The notes beneath the pieces were generated by a model that had not been told where the DNA came from, did no database searches, and was given only the letters and a program-made list of their open reading frames with translations. Below, piece after piece: positions 35,127 to 42,951 of a DNA stretch of 64,000 nucleotides (position 1 is the stretch's first letter; each line of letters begins with the position of its first letter). The DNA is from Pelomonas margarita (GTDB lineage Bacteria > Pseudomonadota > Gammaproteobacteria > Burkholderiales > Burkholderiaceae_C): positions 248,001 to 312,000 of the forward strand of contig NZ_JBIGHW010000002.1 of assembly GCF_043555875.1 (NCBI RefSeq). Reading direction: 5' to 3'. Position numbers and translations under genes: made by a program.

Positions 35127-37712
35127 ATGAACAAGAAGATCGCTGTCATCAAACCCGCCCTCCTGCCCATCTCGCTGGCCGCAGTGCTGCTTAGCGCCTG
35201 CGGTGGCGGCGGCGGCTCGGAGGCCCCGGCAAGTCCTGTCTCCATCCAAGGGCGGGTCGCCGACGGCTACTTGCGCGGGGCAACCGTGTTCTGGGACTGC
35301 AACGGCAACCAGTCGGCGGACAGCAACGAGCCCAGCACAACAACGGCTGCACACGGCGCCTACGAATTGGCCGTGGCGCCCTCCGCAGCCTGCCAGCTGA
35401 TCGCACACGTCGGGCCTGATGCCATCGACGAAGACCAGCCGCTGCAGACCGTGGGGCTGAGCTACACACTGCTGGCCGCGCCCGGCCGACACGAGTTCAT
35501 CAGCCCGCACACCACACTGATCGCCGGGCAGCTGCGGATCGGCGCCGCCAAGTCAGTGGAAGAGGCCGACGCCCTGGTGATCAAGCAACTGGGGCTGCCG
35601 GCCTCGGCGCTGAGCAACTACCTGCCCGCCACGACAGACGCCCAGCGGCAGATGCACTCGCTGGCCCAGCAGGCGCGCGAGCTGCTGCAGCAGGGCAGCG
35701 GCAAGCCTGACGAGATGGCCAAGGGCGCGCTGACCGCGCTGGGCGAACGGCTGACCGTGCCAGGCGTGCGGGCCAGTGCGCTGCTGGGGCTGCTGCCCTA
35801 CGACTACCGGCCCGGCTGCCTCAGCTGCACACTGGCCGAGTGGTTCCAGCCCAACGAGAACCACCGCGCGCTGCGCGCCGTCAACAGTGCCGACGCGGCG
35901 GACAACGCCGCGCTGGACGGCGTGGCGGATCTGATCAACCAGAAGGGCATGGTGCGCTACGGCACGACGCTGGTGTGGGACCAGCTGGACGACGCGTCGC
36001 TGCAGCAGGCGGCGATGGCCATCAACAAGCGCGAAGGCCTGACGCGCGACCCGGCGATGCGCGCGCGGATCGAGAAGTACCGCCAGGAGCGCATGGCGCT
36101 GGAAGCGAGCGCCGGCAAGGCCTTTGCCGAGATCACGGAATACCGCCTAGGGCGCAGCATCAAGGACTTTTTTGTCAGCGATCCAGACGCGTTCTTCAAT
36201 TTCGCACTTGAAGACGCGACGATTGCGGCCAACGTGGCCATCGACGTCATGGTCATCGGGACGCCGGCACGCAAGCCAGGGCGCCCCTCAGCCAAGCTAC
36301 TGGCTTGGCGAAAGAAGAACGCCGCAGACCTGAAGAAGATCGACGCCGTCTTCAAGAACTCACTGTTCGGCCTTAAGGCGACGAAATGCTCCAAGGCAAT
36401 GGTCGACCTCGAGAATGCGCCGCCCGAGGAGCTCGTCGATTCGGCCGTTTCGCTGGTCGCTGGTTGCGGCGACTTCCTGCTGGGCGGCATGACGGAAGTT
36501 CAGCGCATCAGCAAGTCGCGCAAGACCGCTACCGATGCCAGCCGGATGCTGCTGACCAATGGTGCCGGCGTCTATGACGGGCTGACCGAAGAGCAGCTGA
36601 ACCTGGCCTTGACGAAGCGGATCGTCGCGGCGTCGGACAGCCTGATCCAGGGCGTGGCCTTGATGGCGCCCAACGCGGCAAGCGAGAAGGTCTTTGCATG
36701 GCTGGACCTTGGCGTGCAGACAGCTAGCGCGTTCATCGCCGCCTGGGAGCTGGAGATCGCCTCCACGAAGAAGCTGGACGAAGTCCACAAGGCCGCCACA
36801 GATCGTTTGATACAAGAGGTCGACAAGGCCCGGCGCAGCTACTTCATCGCCTACCTGAGCCTGTTCTCCGGCTACTTCCGGGTTGTCGACACGGCTCAGG
36901 CCTCCTGGGTCAGCGGCGTCACCGGCACCGCCGACGGTTCGGGATGGCTGCTCGACGTGCAGGGCCGGCAGCTTCCTGCCGCCGCCCTGCCCATCACCCT
37001 GGACGGCCAGGCCTGCGCATTGGCCGGCACCGCCACGGCCACGGCGCACCAGTACCGATGCACGGCCGCCGCGCCCGGCACGCGCGAGGTGGCACTGACA
37101 GACGCCGACGGCCCCGCCGGGCTGCCGCGCAACGTGACGCTGCAGGGCTCGGCACCCGGCGTGTGGACGGGCTGGGACGGCAAGAAGTTCGTCACCAGCG
37201 AGGTCACCCTCAGAGACGGCTATGTCACCAAGACCACATCCAACTGGGGCTCTCTGCGCCTGCGCCTGGCCACGGCCGTGGACGGCGACAACTTCCGGCT
37301 GGAGCTGCGTGCGAAGAACGACCCGTTCCTGGGCGGCACACCGGCCTATGACCTGGGCTTCGCACTGAGCAACGACTTCTCTTCCGGCAAGTTCACCTCC
37401 ACGGGCACCGAGGAGCCGACCCGCCAGGTGTCGTTCACGATGACCAACGGCTACTTCCGCGACTTCTTCATCGTCAACAGCGACGCCAGGGACTCAGGCT
37501 GGCTCAGCCAGTCCGGCGCCGTGAGCACCACGGGATGGCGCCACTACGTGCTGGAAACCCGGGACCGGACCGTCAGGCTCCACGTCGACGGCGTGCTCAC
37601 CTACAGCCACCCTTACACCGGCAACGTCGGCCCACTGGACACCTTCGTCATCGGCGGCAAGAACAACCTGCAGATGGAAGTGACGAGCCTCAAGTTGACG
37701 TCCGGCCGATAG
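35127..37712 (+). CDS. large lipoprotein with possible lectin-like C-terminal domain
   Basis: The 861-residue product has a lipobox (AAVLLSAC) followed by GGGGGSEAPA. Residues about 35-110 form a carboxypeptidase-regulatory-like module (GRVADGYLRGATVFWDCNGN). A long helical middle is rich in Ala, Lys and Glu. The last 170 residues look like a concanavalin/LamG-type beta-sandwich (GWRHYVLETRDRTVRLHVDG). The domain calls are from pattern only. The leader resembles that of the next gene (AVIKPALLP versus AVITPALIP), so the two may be distant paralogues. I start at MNKKIAVI; the frame upstream belongs to shadow sequence. Confidence 0.78.
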   Translation: MNKKIAVIKPALLPISLAAVLLSACGGGGGSEAPASPVSIQGRVADGYLRGATVFWDCNGNQSADSNEPSTTTAAHGAYELAVAPSAACQLIAHVGPDAIDEDQPLQTVGLSYTLLAAPGRHEFISPHTTLIAGQLRIGAAKSVEEADALVIKQLGLPASALSNYLPATTDAQRQMHSLAQQARELLQQGSGKPDEMAKGALTALGERLTVPGVRASALLGLLPYDYRPGCLSCTLAEWFQPNENHRALRAVNSADAADNAALDGVADLINQKGMVRYGTTLVWDQLDDASLQQAAMAINKREGLTRDPAMRARIEKYRQERMALEASAGKAFAEITEYRLGRSIKDFFVSDPDAFFNFALEDATIAANVAIDVMVIGTPARKPGRPSAKLLAWRKKNAADLKKIDAVFKNSLFGLKATKCSKAMVDLENAPPEELVDSAVSLVAGCGDFLLGGMTEVQRISKSRKTATDASRMLLTNGAGVYDGLTEEQLNLALTKRIVAASDSLIQGVALMAPNAASEKVFAWLDLGVQTASAFIAAWELEIASTKKLDEVHKAATDRLIQEVDKARRSYFIAYLSLFSGYFRVVDTAQASWVSGVTGTADGSGWLLDVQGRQLPAAALPITLDGQACALAGTATATAHQYRCTAAAPGTREVALTDADGPAGLPRNVTLQGSAPGVWTGWDGKKFVTSEVTLRDGYVTKTTSNWGSLRLRLATAVDGDNFRLELRAKNDPFLGGTPAYDLGFALSNDFSSGKFTSTGTEEPTRQVSFTMTNGYFRDFFIVNSDARDSGWLSQSGAVSTTGWRHYVLETRDRTVRLHVDGVLTYSHPYTGNVGPLDTFVIGGKNNLQMEVTSLKLTSGR

Positions 37713-37758
37713 ACCCTCGCGCCTGCCTGCGTGGCAGATCGCCCCAGAAAGCACCGAC

Positions 37759-40275
37759 ATGAAAAGACCCTTTGCCGTCATCACCCCCGCGCTGATTCCG
37801 AGCGCCCTCGCCACGCTGCTCACCGCCTGCGGCGGTGGCGGGTCGTCGAGCCCCGCCGAGCCGCCCAAGCCGGCGGCCGTTGTCGTCACGCCGGCCGCCG
37901 ACACGGCCACGCTGCCGTGGAACCTGCCCGGCACGATCAAGGTGCTGGCCAACGACACGGCCAGCCGCGGCGCGCTGACGCTGTCGGCCGTGGGCACACC
38001 GGCCAACGGCACGGCCAAGCTCGTCGGCAACGACGTGGAGTACACGCCCAAGGCCGACTTCGTCGGCACCGACACCTTCAGCTACACCGCCAAGGCCGAG
38101 GACGGCGTGACCGCCAACGGCACGATCACGCTGACCGTGCAGGCCGCGCTGACCCTCAAGGGCGTGGTGACCGACGGGCCGATTGCCAACGCGGCCGTCA
38201 CGGCCAAAGTTGGCACGCAGAGCTTCACCACGACGGCAGACGCTCAAGGCGCGTACAGCCTGGCCGTGACGACCTCGACGCCCGCCGACGCGGTGCAGCT
38301 CAGCGCCAACGGCGTGGGGGCGCAGTCGCACGTGAAGCTGACGGCCACGCTGGGCGACCTGGCCAGCCTCTACAAGCAGGCCGACAAGGCCGGCGTGCTG
38401 GCCGGCGCCGGCGTCACGCACTACTCGACGGCGCTGGCCGCGCTGCTGGCCGACGCCAACGCCGGCCAGGCGCCGGCCACGGTGGCCAAGGTGGCCGAAC
38501 TGGGCCGCAGCGTCGCCCCCGAGCGGCTGCTGGAGCTGGCCACCGCGATCAAGCTGGTGGTGGACAAGGGCGTGCCCCTGCCCACGGGCGTGGCCGACAC
38601 GAGCGCGCTGGTCGCCAACCCCGGCACGTCGACCCAGCTGCAGGCCTTCATCACCCAGCAGCAGACCGCCAACGCCGCCCAGCTGGCCGCGACGCGCGAC
38701 GAGGTGCTGGCCGCCGCCGGTGTGCCGGGCGCCAGCTTCGCGCCGACGGTGGCGACGCAGCGTTTCTTCTACGTCACCCAGCTCGGCGCCATCGGGGCGA
38801 CGCAGGTGGTGTTCCAGCCTGACGGCACGGGGCGCCTGACCACGCAGGAGGCAGACAGCACCGGCAAGTGGAGTTTTGATGCCACGCTGGGCGACGTCGT
38901 CTTCAGCCTGGACACGCCGCGCAGCAACACCGGCACCGCGACGGACCCGGCCACCGGGCAGATCTACGAGGTGCGCCAGGACATCGACCTCTACCGCCTC
39001 AAGCAGATCGCGGGCGATGCCCAGACCGGCTCGGCCGTGATGCAGATCCGTGCCCGCACCGAGATCCTCAGCGGCGCGCGCAAGGGCGAGACCCAGACCC
39101 TGTGGAGCAACGCGCTGCACAAGTTCACGACGCAAGCGCAGATGACGCCCTTCAAGGCCAGCGAGTTCAGCGCCGGCATGAAGTTCGCCGGCATCGCACC
39201 GCTGGCCGACATCGGCCTGTCCTTCAACACCCGCAGCGGCGCCGACATCCTGGAGCTGACCGGCGCCACCACGGCCCGCCTGCTGCGCAGCGGCGAGCAG
39301 CTGGCCTGGAAGGTCGGCGACGACGGCGCGCTCGTCATCGGCCAGGGCGACCTGGAACGCCGCTACTACGACCTGGGCCTGCCCGACGGCTTCAATGTGA
39401 TCAAGTGGCTGGCGGTCAAGACCATTCGCGCCGGCGCGCTGCAGAGCGTGGACGTGGTGCCTGCCACCAGCCTGGACGACGGTGGCTTCGTCGGCACGCT
39501 GCTGGGTCCGCGCTGGGCCGCCCAGCTGGGCCGAGTCACGACGTCCGGCGTGGGGTCAGGGCTGGACTACGTCTTCCAGCAGGATGGCAGTGGCCAGCGC
39601 TTCTCGGTGAACCTCGTCAACGGCACCGAGACGGCACAGAACCTGCGCTGGAGCGCCGACTGGGCTCGCGGCAGCGCGCTGATCAGCACGCTGACCGGCA
39701 ACGGCACGGTCTCCAACATCCGCGAATGGCGCCCGCTCAACAGCGACGCCACGGGCAGCTGCTTCAGCGTACTGGAACAGGTGCGCACCGCCCAGGGGAT
39801 TGCGTCCGGGCCCTGGCGCCTGAACGTGCTGACGCGCGACCGCTGCAGCGGTGGCAGCACGGCGCCAGCCACGCCGGCTGCGCTGGGCACGCTGGTCAGC
39901 AGCAACGGTGAGAAGTTCGCGCTGCGGGTCAGCCTGACGCTGGACGCCAAGGGCCTGATCACAGGGGGCGACTACGACTTCCACACCACCAAGGGCACGC
40001 TCACCCCCTGCACCGCCACACCCGACAACACCGGCCCCAACGGCAGCTGCTTCGGCAGCAACAACAGCATCAGCACCAGCAGCCAGAGCGGCGCGATCCC
40101 GCGCACCGGCACCACCACCGCCATCACGCTGGACGTCGGGCCGGACAGCTGGGGCTACCGCTTCACCGGCACGCTGACCGGCAAGGTCTGGAGCGGCAGC
40201 TTCACCAAGGCCAGCACCGCCAACTCGGCCTACACCGACACGGGCACGTTCTCGGTCGAGGTCAGCATCCCCTGA
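37759..40275 (+). CDS. large lipoprotein with cadherin-like/Ig-like repeat
   Basis: This 838-residue lipoprotein has the lipobox ATLLTAC and a Gly/Ser/Pro linker. An Ig-like repeat of the tandem-95/Big_17 type (VLANDTASRGALTLSAVG, then YTPKADFVGTDTFSYTA) is followed by a carboxypeptidase-regulatory-like module (GPIANAAVTAKVGTQSF). The long remainder is Thr/Gly-rich and beta-rich with no recognised domain. Repeats of this type usually serve adhesion or surface display. It is 46 bases after the preceding lipoprotein gene, in the cluster downstream of the sigma factor. Confidence 0.78.
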   Translation: MKRPFAVITPALIPSALATLLTACGGGGSSSPAEPPKPAAVVVTPAADTATLPWNLPGTIKVLANDTASRGALTLSAVGTPANGTAKLVGNDVEYTPKADFVGTDTFSYTAKAEDGVTANGTITLTVQAALTLKGVVTDGPIANAAVTAKVGTQSFTTTADAQGAYSLAVTTSTPADAVQLSANGVGAQSHVKLTATLGDLASLYKQADKAGVLAGAGVTHYSTALAALLADANAGQAPATVAKVAELGRSVAPERLLELATAIKLVVDKGVPLPTGVADTSALVANPGTSTQLQAFITQQQTANAAQLAATRDEVLAAAGVPGASFAPTVATQRFFYVTQLGAIGATQVVFQPDGTGRLTTQEADSTGKWSFDATLGDVVFSLDTPRSNTGTATDPATGQIYEVRQDIDLYRLKQIAGDAQTGSAVMQIRARTEILSGARKGETQTLWSNALHKFTTQAQMTPFKASEFSAGMKFAGIAPLADIGLSFNTRSGADILELTGATTARLLRSGEQLAWKVGDDGALVIGQGDLERRYYDLGLPDGFNVIKWLAVKTIRAGALQSVDVVPATSLDDGGFVGTLLGPRWAAQLGRVTTSGVGSGLDYVFQQDGSGQRFSVNLVNGTETAQNLRWSADWARGSALISTLTGNGTVSNIREWRPLNSDATGSCFSVLEQVRTAQGIASGPWRLNVLTRDRCSGGSTAPATPAALGTLVSSNGEKFALRVSLTLDAKGLITGGDYDFHTTKGTLTPCTATPDNTGPNGSCFGSNNSISTSSQSGAIPRTGTTTAITLDVGPDSWGYRFTGTLTGKVWSGSFTKASTANSAYTDTGTFSVEVSIP

Positions 40276-40316
40276 CGCCTCGCGGCCTCCACCTTCAACC
40301 ACCCCTCGGGAACACC

Positions 40317-40841
40317 ATGTCACTCAAGACCGCCATCGCCGCCCTGGCACTCGCGCTGGGGCTGCCGGCCCAGGCCGTGCAACTCCCCAGCGACCCATCC
40401 CGGCCGCTGATCCTGAATTTCGACTTCACGGAGTTTTCGCCCACGCCGCCGTATGGTTCTGTGGCTTTCAGGCTGTCTTACGAAACCAGCGGAACGCCAA
40501 CAACGATTCACTTCGTCTGGTTTGACGGCCTTGATGGCAGCGGGTCTTCGTATGACGTCACGCTGCCATTGGACTTCTACACGGCCTTCTCGTATCCAGG
40601 CTTTTCAGCTGGCTGGACGGGCCTCACTGACGGCACGTTCTCGATGGGCTTGTACGACCCCACGGGCCTGGCCTCGGTCACGGACTTTCAAGCAATGGGC
40701 GTTCGCTCCGTGGCTGGCCAAAGACTCACGACACCCGTTATCGCTCACTCGCTCACGCCCGTCCCCGAACCCACCTCCGCCGCCCTGCTGCTGGCCGGTC
40801 TCGCAGGCCTGGCCTGGCGCCGCCGGGCGCTGCGCGGCTGA
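40317..40841 (+). CDS. PEP-CTERM surface protein, hypothetical
   Basis: This 174-residue protein has a signal peptide (IAALALALGLPAQA) and a beta-rich, aromatic middle (FNFDFTEFSP-like, FVWFDGLDGSGSSYDV). Its PEP-CTERM tail is VPEPTSAALLLAGLAGLA followed by WRRRALRG. It is the last member of the cluster that starts at the sigma factor gene. The function beyond sorting is unknown. Confidence 0.85.
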   Translation: MSLKTAIAALALALGLPAQAVQLPSDPSRPLILNFDFTEFSPTPPYGSVAFRLSYETSGTPTTIHFVWFDGLDGSGSSYDVTLPLDFYTAFSYPGFSAGWTGLTDGTFSMGLYDPTGLASVTDFQAMGVRSVAGQRLTTPVIAHSLTPVPEPTSAALLLAGLAGLAWRRRALRG

Positions 40842-40884
40842 GCCGGCAAACGCTGGGCGCGGGGCGGCCCTCTAGGATGCGGTG

Positions 40885-41619
40885 ATGCCCACCGCCCCCA
40901 CCCGCCCCTGCCCCTCCTGCAGCAACGCATTGCAGGTGCGCACGCTGCCCGCCCAATACGGCAGCGAGGTGGAGATCGACTTCTGCTTCGGCTGCCACGG
41001 CCTGTGGTTCGACCAGATGGAGAACCTCAAGCTGTCGCCGACGGCCGTGGCCACGGTGTTCAAGGCCATGCACCAGCACCGCGACGCACCGCGCACGCCG
41101 CTGGCCCCGCGGCTGGCCTGCCCCACCTGCCAAGACCCGTTGGTGCAGGGCTTCGACGTCGTCAAGAGCGGCCGCTACATCACGCACCGCTGCGCCAGCC
41201 GGCATGGCCGCTTCAGCAGCTTCTCGTCCTTCATGATCGAGAAGGGCTTCGTGCGCCAGCTGACACGGCCCGAGATCGCCGACATCGCCGCCAAGGTGGG
41301 AGCCATCCACTGCAGCGCCTGCGGCGCGCCGGTGGACCTGCGCAAGGAAGACGCTTGTTCGCACTGCCGCACCGCGCTGTCGCTGCTGGACCCGCTGGCG
41401 GTCGAGCGGGCGCTGCAGACCTACGCACAGGCGCCGGCACAACCCGACTGGGGCAACGCAGGTGACGTGGCCGATGCCATCGTGGCGCTGGAGAAGGAAC
41501 GCTCGCGCCAGCAGCGCACGCAGCCGGGCGCAGCGCTGGCCCTGCCCACTGGGGGCGTGCTCGGTGTGGACCTCCTGAGCGTGAGCCTGGGCCTGCTGGC
41601 CCGCCTGTGGGACGACTGA
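40885..41619 (+). CDS. zinc-ribbon protein (zf-TFIIB type)
   Basis: The 244-residue protein has an N-terminal zinc ribbon CPSCSNAL with the partner FCFGCHGLWFDQMEN, characteristic of the zf-TFIIB family. A second pair is CPTCQDPL with a distal Cys, and a third is CSACGAP with CSHC. A Leu-rich helix ends the protein (VLGVDLLSVSLGLLARL). The role is unknown; such proteins occur in many proteobacteria without assigned function. I use the ATG; a GTG directly before it is possible. Confidence 0.8.
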   Translation: MPTAPTRPCPSCSNALQVRTLPAQYGSEVEIDFCFGCHGLWFDQMENLKLSPTAVATVFKAMHQHRDAPRTPLAPRLACPTCQDPLVQGFDVVKSGRYITHRCASRHGRFSSFSSFMIEKGFVRQLTRPEIADIAAKVGAIHCSACGAPVDLRKEDACSHCRTALSLLDPLAVERALQTYAQAPAQPDWGNAGDVADAIVALEKERSRQQRTQPGAALALPTGGVLGVDLLSVSLGLLARLWDD

Positions 41620-41631
41620 AAGTCCGCGCGA

Positions 41632-41650
41632 CCCCGCGGATTTCGCGGGG
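41632..41650. terminator. hairpin after the zinc-ribbon gene
   Basis: CCCCGCG and CGCGGGG form a perfect 7-bp stem with a 5-base loop, 12 bases after the stop codon. No T-run follows. Confidence 0.45.
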
Positions 41651-41693
41651 CTGCGATGATGCGCGCCCCCTCTTGCAGCCCCTGCCAACCGCC

Positions 41694-42809
41694 ATGATGA
41701 GCCCGCGCCTTCGCCCCGTCCTGTCCGCCTTGCCTCTGCTGCTGAGCCTGGGCCTCGCACACGCCGCACCGTCGCTGGAAACCGTCGTTGACGGCCTCAA
41801 GACGCCTTGGGGCCTGGCCTTCCTGCCCGACGGCCAGCTGCTCATCACCGAGCGCGACGGCACCCTGCGCACGGCCAAGGCCGGCGCCAAGCCCAGCGCG
41901 CCCATCCAGGGTGTGCCGGCGGTCGACGCGGTCGGCCAGGGCGGCCTGCTGGACGTCGTCACCGACAGCGATTTCGCCCGCAACCGCACGATCTACTTCT
42001 GCTACGCCGAGCCCGGCGCCGACAAGACCAATGGCACCGCGCTGGCCAGCGCCAAGCTCAGCGCGGACAACCGCCGGCTGACGGACGTGAAGGTCATCTT
42101 CAGCCAGAAGCCCAAGATGGAAAGCCGGCTGCACTTCGGCTGCCGCATCGCCGAGGCGCCGGACGGCAAGCTCTTCCTGAGTCTGGGCGAGCGCTACAAG
42201 GGCATGCAGCAGGCGCAGACGCTGGACAACCACTTCGGCAAGATCGTGCGCATCGGCAAGGACGGCAGCGTGCCGGCCGACAACCCCTTCGTCGGCACCG
42301 CCGGCGCGCTGCCCGAGATCTGGAGCCTGGGCCACCGCAATTCGCAGGGCCTGGTGCTGGACGACAAGGGTCTGCTGTGGGAACACGAGCACGGCCCGCA
42401 GGGCGGCGACGAGCTCAACCTCATCAAGCCAAAGCTGAACTACGGCTGGCCCGTCATCACCTACGGCGAGAACTACGGCGGCGGCAAGATCGGCGACGGC
42501 CTTGCCGCCAAGGCAGGCATGGAGCAGCCCAACGTGAAGTGGGTGCCTTCCATCGCGCCGGCGGGCCTGGCCAAGCTCAAGAGCGCGGCCTATGGCACGT
42601 CCTGGCAGGGCAGCTTCTTCATCGGCTCACTGAAGTTCGGCCATCTGGAGCGCGTGAAGCTGGGCGCGGATCACCGCGTCGTCGAACAGGAACGCCTGTT
42701 CCCTGACACCGGCCGCATGCGCGACGTGCGCGAAGGCCCCGATGGCCTGCTCTACCTGGTGCTGGAAGGTGCGGGCAAGGTCGTCCGTGTGGTGCCGGCC
42801 GCCCGGTGA
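41694..42809 (+). CDS. PQQ-dependent aldose sugar dehydrogenase (YliI/Asd-like)
   Basis: The 371-residue product has a signal peptide ending LAHA and the six-bladed propeller of soluble PQQ sugar dehydrogenases. Typical blocks are LKTPWGLAFLPDGQLLITER, SRLHFGCRIAEAPDGKLFLSLGER, SLGHRNSQGLVLD and EHEHGPQGGDELN. It should oxidise aldoses in the periplasm and pass electrons to the respiratory chain. No PQQ synthesis genes are in the window. Two ATGs in a row are possible starts. A REPIN-like repeat follows 10 bases after the stop. Confidence 0.9.
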   Translation: MMSPRLRPVLSALPLLLSLGLAHAAPSLETVVDGLKTPWGLAFLPDGQLLITERDGTLRTAKAGAKPSAPIQGVPAVDAVGQGGLLDVVTDSDFARNRTIYFCYAEPGADKTNGTALASAKLSADNRRLTDVKVIFSQKPKMESRLHFGCRIAEAPDGKLFLSLGERYKGMQQAQTLDNHFGKIVRIGKDGSVPADNPFVGTAGALPEIWSLGHRNSQGLVLDDKGLLWEHEHGPQGGDELNLIKPKLNYGWPVITYGENYGGGKIGDGLAAKAGMEQPNVKWVPSIAPAGLAKLKSAAYGTSWQGSFFIGSLKFGHLERVKLGADHRVVEQERLFPDTGRMRDVREGPDGLLYLVLEGAGKVVRVVPAAR

Positions 42810-42819
42810 CGAAAGCCCT

Positions 42820-42898
42820 GTAGGGCGGGTCGTGACCCGCCATTCGGCGGCAGGTGTGCAGCGCCTCCTGCCAAGCGGCGGGTCATGACCCGCCCTAC
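42820..42898. repeat. REPIN-like palindromic repeat pair
   Basis: Two 22-bp arms (42820-42841 and 42877-42898) are inverted copies differing at one base. Each contains its own GGCGGGTCATGACCCGCC-type palindrome. Between them GGCAGG (42849-42854) pairs with CCTGCC (42867-42872). This architecture of two inverted REP units with a short spacer is that of REPINs, which are mobilised by RAYT transposases. No RAYT gene is in the window. Confidence 0.8.
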
Positions 42899-42951
42899 GC
42901 GAAGGCCCGCGCCGGGCTTTGCCACCAACCCGCAGCGACGCAAGACCCCCC

